From CAZEDK01 sp964511025 (lineage in GTDB: Bacteria > Patescibacteriota > Gracilibacteria > UBA1369 > GWF2-33-10), in the NCBI GenBank assembly GCA_964511025.1, contig CAZEDK010000012.1, forward strand, positions 1 to 36,924: a stretch of DNA of 36,924 nucleotides, given 5' to 3'. Position numbers and translations under genes: made by a program. The notes beneath the pieces were generated by a model, which saw only the letters and a program-made list of their open reading frames with translations, did not search any database and had not been told where the DNA came from. Within the stretch, counting starts at the first letter, position 1. Every line of letters starts with the position of its first letter. Below, piece after piece: positions 30,834 to 36,924 of this stretch.

Positions 30834-31928
30834 ATGCCAACTAAAACAAAAATTCCGGAGGAATGGAAAAAAATGAAAATTCAAAATACTGCACCTTTGC
30901 AGCGTGGATTTGATTTACCAATAAGTAAAATAAAAACAGGTAAATATCCAGTAGTTTTTTCAAATGGAATATTAAAAACTCATGATGAATATAAGGCAAA
31001 AGCTCCTGGTGTCGTGACTGGTCGTTCTGGAACAATAGGTAAAGTTACATTTGTTACTGAAGATTATTGGCCACATAACACTTCTCTTTGGGTAACAGAT
31101 TTTAAGGGTAATTTTCCTAAATATATTTATTATTTTTATTTACATTTTGATTTGACTAGATTTAGTTCTGGGTCTGGTGTCCCAACTTTAAATAGAAATG
31201 ATATACATAGCCAAACAATTCTCCTCCCCCCTCTCCCCGAACAAACCCGTATAGTCCAAATCCTTGAAACCTGGGACAAAGCAATTGAAAAACTCAAACG
31301 CAAAATTGAAATTAAGAAAAACATCAAAAAAAGTTTGATGCAGAAATTATTGACTGGGAAAGTGAGATTGAAGGGGTTTAGTGGGGGGGAGTGGGAAACA
31401 TTTGAATTTTCTGATTGTTTTTTTGTTTTAAATAAACAAGAAGGAGAAAAGAAATCTAATTATTTAGAAAAAGGTAATTTTCCAATTATTGATCAATCTC
31501 AATCTAAAATTGCTGGCTATTCAAATAATGAAAAAATTATTATTTCAAAAAACTTACCATTAATAATTTTTGGTGATCATACGAGAGTTTTAAAGCTGAT
31601 AGATAGACCATTTGTATTAGGGAATGACGGAACAAAAGTTTTTTATGGTAAAAATAATTTTGATACTAAATATTTATTTTATTATTTAAACATTATTCCA
31701 ATTCCTAATACTGGATATAATCGACATTTTAAATATTTAAAAGATCTTGTCATTTATATTCCAAGCGTTAAAGAAGAACAATCCGCCATTGCCCAAATCC
31801 TCACCACCTCCGACAATGAAATTGAAGCTTTACAGAAAAAACTAAGTCTCCTTGAACAACAAAAGAAATATTTACTAAATAACCTAATTACTGGAAAAAT
31901 TAGGACTCCGGAAAATTTAAAGGTTTAA
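30834..31928 (+). CDS. hsdS: Full-size type I specificity subunit HsdS
   Basis: A 364-residue protein with two target-recognition domains and two conserved helical spacers. Spacer 1: PPLPEQTRIVQILETWDKAIEKLKRKIE (about 130-157) and KKSLMQKLLTGKVRL; spacer 2: PSVKEEQSAIAQILTTSDNEIEALQKKLSLLEQQKKYLLNNLITGKIR. The recognition sequences are novel and cannot be predicted. It follows the RAYT gene by 8 bp. Sense-strand G-runs occur near the middle (about 31366-31396). Confidence 0.92.
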   Translation: MPTKTKIPEEWKKMKIQNTAPLQRGFDLPISKIKTGKYPVVFSNGILKTHDEYKAKAPGVVTGRSGTIGKVTFVTEDYWPHNTSLWVTDFKGNFPKYIYYFYLHFDLTRFSSGSGVPTLNRNDIHSQTILLPPLPEQTRIVQILETWDKAIEKLKRKIEIKKNIKKSLMQKLLTGKVRLKGFSGGEWETFEFSDCFFVLNKQEGEKKSNYLEKGNFPIIDQSQSKIAGYSNNEKIIISKNLPLIIFGDHTRVLKLIDRPFVLGNDGTKVFYGKNNFDTKYLFYYLNIIPIPNTGYNRHFKYLKDLVIYIPSVKEEQSAIAQILTTSDNEIEALQKKLSLLEQQKKYLLNNLITGKIRTPENLKV

Positions 31929-31944
31929 ATGCTAATAAACTATC

Positions 31945-32030
31945 CATAGGTTAAAAGCTATGTATAGAAAATGCTAAAAACTTTACATAGATTAAAAGAA
32001 GTGATAAAATTTAAACAATTTCTATACATA
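31945..32030. promoter_or_regulatory. Repeat-rich control region upstream of fic-hsdR
   Basis: A perfect 12-bp inverted repeat, TATGTATAGAAA (31959-31970) and TTTCTATACATA (32019-32030), flanks a direct repeat CATAGGTTAAAAG (31945-31957) and CATAGATTAAAAG (31986-31998), 12 of 13 identical. The region ends 8 bp before the fic start and lies after the hsdS stop, so it probably controls the fic-hsdR-metallopeptidase transcript. The regulator is unknown; Fic has a C-terminal winged-helix part that could bind it. Confidence 0.5.
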
Positions 32031-32038
32031 CCAAAAAT

Positions 32039-33100
32039 ATGGATTACACAATACCAACTTTGCCTTTCAAAAAAATTATTGAGACCCCTCAAATTTTAAA
32101 AAAAGCAATTGCTGCCAACAAAGTTATTGCAGAGCTAAAGGGCTTAGCACAAACTATTCCAAATCAAGTTATTCTAATTAATACATTAGCTCTGCAAGAA
32201 TCCAAAGATAGTTCTGAGGTGGAAAATATTGTTACTACTCATGATGAGTTGTTTAAATATGATAAAGAGTCTCAATCATTATCTTCAGCGACAAAAGAAG
32301 TTTATAGATACAATGAAGCTCTTTTCCATGGATTTAAAATGTTAAAAACAAAACCTATTACTAATAATTTGCTTATAGAAATAATGCAAATTATTACAGA
32401 ACGGCAATCAGGGTTTCGAAATCTTCCAGGTACAGTGCTAAAGAATGGACAAGGTGAAGTAATTTATACACCACCTCAAAATTTAGTGGATATTTTAGAG
32501 CAGATGAAGAATTTAGAACAGTTCATTAATGATAGAGCAATGAGTGATTTTGATCCATTAGTTAAAATGGCAATTATTCATCATCAATTTGAATCTATTC
32601 ACCCATTTTTTGATGGTAATGGACGAACTGGAAGAATTTTAAATATTTTGTATCTAATTGCTGAAAATATTTTGGAAATTCCTATTCTTTATCTCAGTAG
32701 ATATATTACCAAAAACAAAGCAAAGTATTATAGTCTTTTACAAAAAGTGCGTGATGAAGAATCTTGGGAAGAGTGGATAGTTTTTATGCTTGAAGCCTTA
32801 GAAACAACAGCGAGACAAACAATTATTACTATTGAACATATAAAGGCTATTATGGCTGAGTATAAAACAATCTTAAAAGATAAAGAGCCAAAACTTTATT
32901 CTCATGAATTAATTAATACTATTTTTTCTCATCCATATACAAAAATTGAATTTATAATTTTGAATACAAAAGTAAGCAGATTAACCGCATCTAAACATTT
33001 GCAAAAATTAGTAAAGATAGGATTGTTGGAATTGAAAAAATATAAAAATACAAATTATTATTTAAATACAAAACTCCTCAATATCTTAACCCAAATTTAA
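32039..33100 (+). CDS. Fic family protein, class II, with winged-helix C-terminus
   Basis: A 353-residue Fic protein that would AMPylate a target protein (Ser, Thr or Tyr). The Fic motif is HPFFDGNGRTGR (188-199), complete. The inhibitory helix is S58-x-x-x-E62-N63 (SSEVEN), ahead of the catalytic core, which is the class II arrangement; E62 would block ATP until released. The C-terminal part (about 310-345: VSRLTASKHLQKLVKIGLLELK) is a winged-helix DNA-binding segment. Its stop overlaps the hsdR start (TAATG), implying translational coupling. Confidence 0.94.
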   Translation: MDYTIPTLPFKKIIETPQILKKAIAANKVIAELKGLAQTIPNQVILINTLALQESKDSSEVENIVTTHDELFKYDKESQSLSSATKEVYRYNEALFHGFKMLKTKPITNNLLIEIMQIITERQSGFRNLPGTVLKNGQGEVIYTPPQNLVDILEQMKNLEQFINDRAMSDFDPLVKMAIIHHQFESIHPFFDGNGRTGRILNILYLIAENILEIPILYLSRYITKNKAKYYSLLQKVRDEESWEEWIVFMLEALETTARQTIITIEHIKAIMAEYKTILKDKEPKLYSHELINTIFSHPYTKIEFIILNTKVSRLTASKHLQKLVKIGLLELKKYKNTNYYLNTKLLNILTQI

Positions 33101-36100
33101 TGGAAGCAAACTTTGATGAAGCAAAACAATCTCAATTGGTAGCTGTAGAACTTCTTATAAATATGGGCTATAAATATTTATCAAGATCAGAAGTTCAGAA
33201 GCTGAGAGGTGGTGATAATAGTAAATTTATTTTGAGAGATATAGCTTTTGAAGCTCTTAAAAAAATTAATCATTTCGAATATCAAGGGGAAAAATATGAT
33301 TTTAGCGATAAAAATATTTTTGAAGCGATTGATGATCTTGAAAATATGCCTTTAAATGGACTTCAAGATACCGCTAAGGAAGTTTATCAGACAATTATGA
33401 CAAGTGGAGGAAGAACTTTCAAGGAACGTATTAATGGCAAAGAAATTGCACAGAATTTTCGATTTATTGATTTTGCAAATCCTGAAAATAATTCATTCCA
33501 CGTAGTAATAGAATTGACCGTAAATGGTAAAAATGAAAATTGTCGCCCTGATATTGTTTGTTTTGTGAATGGAATCCCATTTGTAGTTATTGAGAATAAA
33601 AAATCGGGGACTGATATATATGAAGCCATAACACAAATGAACCGCAACCAAAAGATAGACTATTGTCCTAAATTTTTTGTGTATCCGCAATTGTTAATTG
33701 GAACTAATGTTGAAGAATGCTTGTATGGCGTTACTGGTACAGCAAATAAATTTTATGCAGCTTGGAAAGAAAAAATGGTTGATAGTAGTACCCATGAATC
33801 TGAAATACAATATTTAATAAAAAAGCCAATAGATAATGAAGTGTATAAGCAGATTTGCAGTGATATTAATGGTACCACTTTTAATCATACTCAACTTGTA
33901 GATAGGTTAAACACAGCACAAGATAAAGGTCTATACGAACTTCTTAAACCCAAGCGACTACTCGATTTAACAAAGAATTTTATTTTATTTGATGCAGGAC
34001 TGAAAAAAATAGCGAGATACCAGCAATATTTTGCAATTAATAAAATATTTGAAAGAATTGAATTGAAAAAAGATAGCAATAAAAGAGATGGTGGCGTTGT
34101 CTGGCATACACAAGGATCAGGAAAATCACTAACTATGGTGCTGTTTGTAAAAGCTTTGATTGAAAGTTCTAGTATAGAAAATGCAAGAGTGATTATTATT
34201 ACAGATAGAATAGATTTAGATGAGCAGATTTCTAAAATATTTCGTAATTGCAATTTAAAGAAAAAGGTTATTCAAGCATCTACAGGTAAACATTTAATTG
34301 AGCTTATAAAAGAAAAAAATCCTGCAGTCATAACATCTCTTGTACATAAATTTGATGCTGCATCTAATTCATATGGTGGGTTTATTGACAATGATTCAAA
34401 TATTTTTGTTTTGGTTGATGAAGCTCATCGTACCCAATATGGAATTGCAAGTGAACAAATGCGTCGCATGCTTCCAAATGCCTGTTTTATTGGATTTACT
34501 GGCACTCCACTTCTCAAAAATGAAAAATCCAGAAATAGATTTGGCAGTTTCATAGATAAATATACTATTGATGATGCTCTTAATGATGGAATTATTTTGC
34601 CTTTGATATATGAGGGTAGATATACGGATTTGAAACAAGATGCCGAGAAGGTAAATCGTTTTATTGATAGAATTACACAAGATTTAAACGAAGAGGAGAA
34701 AAAAGAACTGCAAAAATTTATTAATAAAAAAATAATTAAGAGTAATCCTTTTAGAATTGCAGAAATTGCTTTGGATATTGAAGAAGATTTTATTAAAACA
34801 TGGCAGAATACAGGACTGAAAGCTCAAATTGTTGCACCCTCCAAATATTCTGCAATTTTATTTCAAAAAATATTTGAAGAGAGTTCTAAAATCAACACTG
34901 CCGTAGTAATTTCTGAGACTCAAACATATGAAGAAGAAATCGATGATCACAAGAAAGAAGTGTCAGAATATTTGAAAAAAATTACTGAAAATTATAAGAG
35001 CTTGGAAAGTTATGAAAAAGAAGTTATAGAAAGTTTTAAAGATAATCCTGATGGCATTGAAATAATAATCGTTGTGGATAAGCTGCTCACTGGTTTTGAT
35101 GCACCTAGAAATACAATTCTTTATTTAACAAAGGATTTGAAAGATCATAATCTTTTGCAAGCAATTGCACGTGTAAACAGGCTTTTTGACAACGCTGAGA
35201 AACCCAAAACATCTGGCTTTATTGTTGATTATTCAGAAAATGCTCAGAATATTAAGACTGCGATGGATCTTTTTGGAAATTATGACGGGGACGATGTCAA
35301 AAATACTCTTATTGATACAAATCAAAAAATTCACGAACTTGAGCAAAGTTTTGCTGAACTTGATAATCAATTTCGTGAAGTAAAAAATAAAAAAGATAGC
35401 GAGAGTTATTTGGAATTTTTGGGTGATGAATTTTCAGGTGAACAAAGAAGGAATATTTTTTATAAAGGTTTTAATAATTTTTTGAAAAACCTTGATGAGT
35501 GTATGTCTCTCCATGATTTTTCAGAAAAATTTAAGCATTTGGATACTTATAAAATGGAACTTAAGAAATATGCCGAACTTAGAAAATCTGCTCAACTTAA
35601 ATTTGCAGATAAAAGGGATTTATCAGAATATAAAGTGCAATTAGTAAAAATTCTAAGTGATTATATAACTGCAGAAAAAGTTGAGTTTCTAACTGGACAA
35701 ATTAACATTAATGACAAAGAGGCATTTGCTAACGCTTTGGCTACATTGGGTTCAGATAAATCAAAAGCAGAAGCGATAGCTTCACAAATAGATCGTGTTA
35801 TAAGTGAAAAAGCCGATAGTGATCCTGAATTTTATAGTAGATTTTCAGAAAAAATACATGATATTTTGAAAAAAATGAGAGAAGGTAAAATTGCAGATAT
35901 TCAGGCTTTGAAAAATTTGAAAAAGTTCTACGAACAAGTAATAAATAAAGAAGATGAATATTTGCCTGAAATGTTAAAACCTCACAAGGAGGCGGGTGTT
36001 TTTTATAGGAATTTGAAAGATAAATTATATAGTATTGGTTTAGATGATCATAGAATTTGCAAAGTAATATTAGATATTTGGAATATTCTTAAAAAAGAAA

Positions 36101-36276
36101 CGATTATTGACTGGCATCGTCAACCCGACAAACAAAGAGTTATTAAAAATATATTAGATGATTATTTGTATGATGAAATAAAGATTAATATGGATATTAA
36201 TATTTCTCAGGAGCAGTTGAGCTATATTTTGGATCATATTGTTAACCTTGCTTTAGAAAATTACGAAATTTTTTAA
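33100..36276 (+). CDS. hsdR: Type I restriction endonuclease subunit HsdR
   Basis: A 1058-residue translocase-nuclease that cuts unmodified DNA with HsdS and HsdM. The PD-(D/E)XK nuclease centre is RPDIVCFVNGIPFVVIENK (D151, E165, K167). Walker A is TQGSGKS (337-343), DEAH box 440-443, helicase motif III is FTGTPLL, and LLTGFDAPRNTILYLTKDLKDHNLLQAIARVNR carries motifs V and VI. The C-terminal helical part binds the methyltransferase core. Complete. It starts within the fic stop codon and ends in the same way at the metallopeptidase start. Confidence 0.95.
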   Translation: MEANFDEAKQSQLVAVELLINMGYKYLSRSEVQKLRGGDNSKFILRDIAFEALKKINHFEYQGEKYDFSDKNIFEAIDDLENMPLNGLQDTAKEVYQTIMTSGGRTFKERINGKEIAQNFRFIDFANPENNSFHVVIELTVNGKNENCRPDIVCFVNGIPFVVIENKKSGTDIYEAITQMNRNQKIDYCPKFFVYPQLLIGTNVEECLYGVTGTANKFYAAWKEKMVDSSTHESEIQYLIKKPIDNEVYKQICSDINGTTFNHTQLVDRLNTAQDKGLYELLKPKRLLDLTKNFILFDAGLKKIARYQQYFAINKIFERIELKKDSNKRDGGVVWHTQGSGKSLTMVLFVKALIESSSIENARVIIITDRIDLDEQISKIFRNCNLKKKVIQASTGKHLIELIKEKNPAVITSLVHKFDAASNSYGGFIDNDSNIFVLVDEAHRTQYGIASEQMRRMLPNACFIGFTGTPLLKNEKSRNRFGSFIDKYTIDDALNDGIILPLIYEGRYTDLKQDAEKVNRFIDRITQDLNEEEKKELQKFINKKIIKSNPFRIAEIALDIEEDFIKTWQNTGLKAQIVAPSKYSAILFQKIFEESSKINTAVVISETQTYEEEIDDHKKEVSEYLKKITENYKSLESYEKEVIESFKDNPDGIEIIIVVDKLLTGFDAPRNTILYLTKDLKDHNLLQAIARVNRLFDNAEKPKTSGFIVDYSENAQNIKTAMDLFGNYDGDDVKNTLIDTNQKIHELEQSFAELDNQFREVKNKKDSESYLEFLGDEFSGEQRRNIFYKGFNNFLKNLDECMSLHDFSEKFKHLDTYKMELKKYAELRKSAQLKFADKRDLSEYKVQLVKILSDYITAEKVEFLTGQININDKEAFANALATLGSDKSKAEAIASQIDRVISEKADSDPEFYSRFSEKIHDILKKMREGKIADIQALKNLKKFYEQVINKEDEYLPEMLKPHKEAGVFYRNLKDKLYSIGLDDHRICKVILDIWNILKKETIIDWHRQPDKQRVIKNILDDYLYDEIKINMDINISQEQLSYILDHIVNLALENYEIF

Positions 36277-36924
36277 TGAAGAAAAAAATATTTAAATACG
36301 GCGACTATAAATATAATTATTATTTGTTTTATGAAGAGAGAAAANNNNNNNNNNCAATAACTTTGATAATTCAAACAAATTTAGAGATAATTTTGAAATG
36401 TCCGATTGATTATAGTGAAGATAAAATTGAAAAATTCTTAAAAAGAAAATGGCACTGGATTGAAACTCAACTTAAAGATTTAAAAAGATTTAAAATTAAA
36501 AATCCTAATAAAGAATATGTTTCTGGAGAGTCATTTTGGTATTTAGGTAGACAATATAAATTAATAGTTAATAAATCAGATGCAGATAATGTAGCTCTTC
36601 ACAAGGGGCGTATAGTTCTTGAGACTCAAAAAGATAAAGATACTTTATATAATATGAATTTGATTAATAATTGGTATAAAAAGAGAGCCAAAGAAGTTTT
36701 TGAAGAAAGGATAAAAATAATGCTTAAAAAATTCAATTATGACTTCCTTCCTAGTTTAGCATTACGAGAAATGAATAAAAGATGGGGAAGCTTTTTGAGC
36801 AAAAAGAAGGTATTACTCAATCCAAAGTTAATTAGAACTTCTAAGGAATGTATAGATTATGTGATAATTCATGAACTTTGCCATATGAAATATCAAAACC
36901 ATAGCCTTGCTTATCACAAATTTT
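36276..36924 (+). CDS. YgjP-like (DUF45/WLM-type) metallopeptidase, cut by the window end
   Basis: Partial gene, still open at 36924. It begins at a TAATG overlap with hsdR. After a 10-N gap it resumes in the same frame and reads SFWYLGRQYKLIV, a Trp/Gly pair typical of this family, then RWGSFLSKKKVLLNPKLI and the zinc-binding HELCHMKYQNHSLAYHKF (HExxH with a later H). Members of this family are common neighbours of type I RM genes; their substrate is not established. The frame match across the gap is only meaningful if the true gap is a multiple of three away from ten bases. Confidence 0.85.
   Translation, partial: MKKKIFKYGDYKYNYYLFYEERKXXXXITLIIQTNLEIILKCPIDYSEDKIEKFLKRKWHWIETQLKDLKRFKIKNPNKEYVSGESFWYLGRQYKLIVNKSDADNVALHKGRIVLETQKDKDTLYNMNLINNWYKKRAKEVFEERIKIMLKKFNYDFLPSLALREMNKRWGSFLSKKKVLLNPKLIRTSKECIDYVIIHELCHMKYQNHSLAYHKF
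36345..36354. other. Assembly gap (10 N)
   Basis: Ten undetermined bases interrupt the start of the metallopeptidase gene. The fixed length suggests a placeholder rather than a measured gap, so the true distance between the flanks is unknown. Confidence 0.98.

Noticed and set aside
36345..36354. Frameshift or stop in the metallopeptidase gene
   Set aside because: The interruption is a run of N, and the frame is the same on both sides. It is an assembly gap, not evidence of a broken gene.
1..36924. Alternative genetic code with TGA as Gly (as in Gracilibacteria and Absconditabacteria)
   Set aside because: TGA ends thiL and the HEPN-like gene exactly where their families or neighbours require, and GGN codons are used for Gly.

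Overview
The window is AT-rich bacterial DNA (by eye about 30% G+C, not counted) with tightly packed small genes. TGA acts as a stop: it ends the thiamine-monophosphate kinase gene and the gene before the RAYT transposase, and no frame needs it as a sense codon. Short versions of core proteins, many toxin-antitoxin pairs, DUF4143 ATPases and a diversity-generating retroelement (DGR) fit a small-genome candidate-phylum lineage (Patescibacteria/CPR-like, for example Peregrinibacteria or a relative). This placement is an inference. No rRNA or tRNA gene was recognised.

Layout. (1) 1-5.8 kb: an exported protein, then a minus-strand run with rsmI, tsaB, a small lipoprotein, a zinc-ribbon protein, an unknown protein, a DUF4143 ATPase and a GHKL ATPase. 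(2) 5.9-8.7 kb: a complete DGR made of reverse transcriptase, Avd, template repeat (TR), a structured non-coding segment, and a target gene whose last codons hold the variable repeat (VR). TR and VR are both 105 bp and align without gaps. All 18 differences fall at template adenines (coding orientation), changing 11 codons. The avd gene is unusual: it lies on the strand opposite to TR, RT and target, between TR and RT, and overlaps the RT start head to head. (3) 8.9-11.3 kb: two more DUF4143 ATPases, convergent. (4) 11.4-12.9 kb: a homocysteine S-methyltransferase-like gene with a possible attenuator leader, and a 162-bp MITE-like palindrome. (5) 13-25.7 kb: a thiamine set (Thi4, ThiE, ThiC, ThiL) mixed with QueD, a CYTH protein, a two-domain PurE, a YqhQ-like membrane protein, five toxin-antitoxin pairs (one decayed), and remnants of a NYN protein and a RAYT transposase. 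Thi4 carries the Cys of the eukaryotic suicide-type enzyme. (6) 25.9-36.9 kb: a type I restriction-modification island: half-size HsdS, HsdM, KilA-N protein, acidic unknown, HEPN-like unknown, RAYT transposase, full-size HsdS, Fic, HsdR and a YgjP-like metallopeptidase cut by the window edge and a 10-N gap.

A second signal runs through region 5: short tandem arrays with a fixed 7-base period and the shared register TAYNNNN. There are six, placed just upstream of or inside the CYTH, thi4, thiE and thiL genes. Seven is not a multiple of three, so a change of one unit inside thiE or thiL would shift the reading frame.

How it fits together: ThiC makes the pyrimidine, Thi4 the thiazole, ThiE joins them and ThiL makes the diphosphate; no ThiD was seen. 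Regions 2 and 6 look like accessory modules: a targeted protein-diversifying system, and a defence island in which fic and hsdR are joined by a one-base stop/start overlap.
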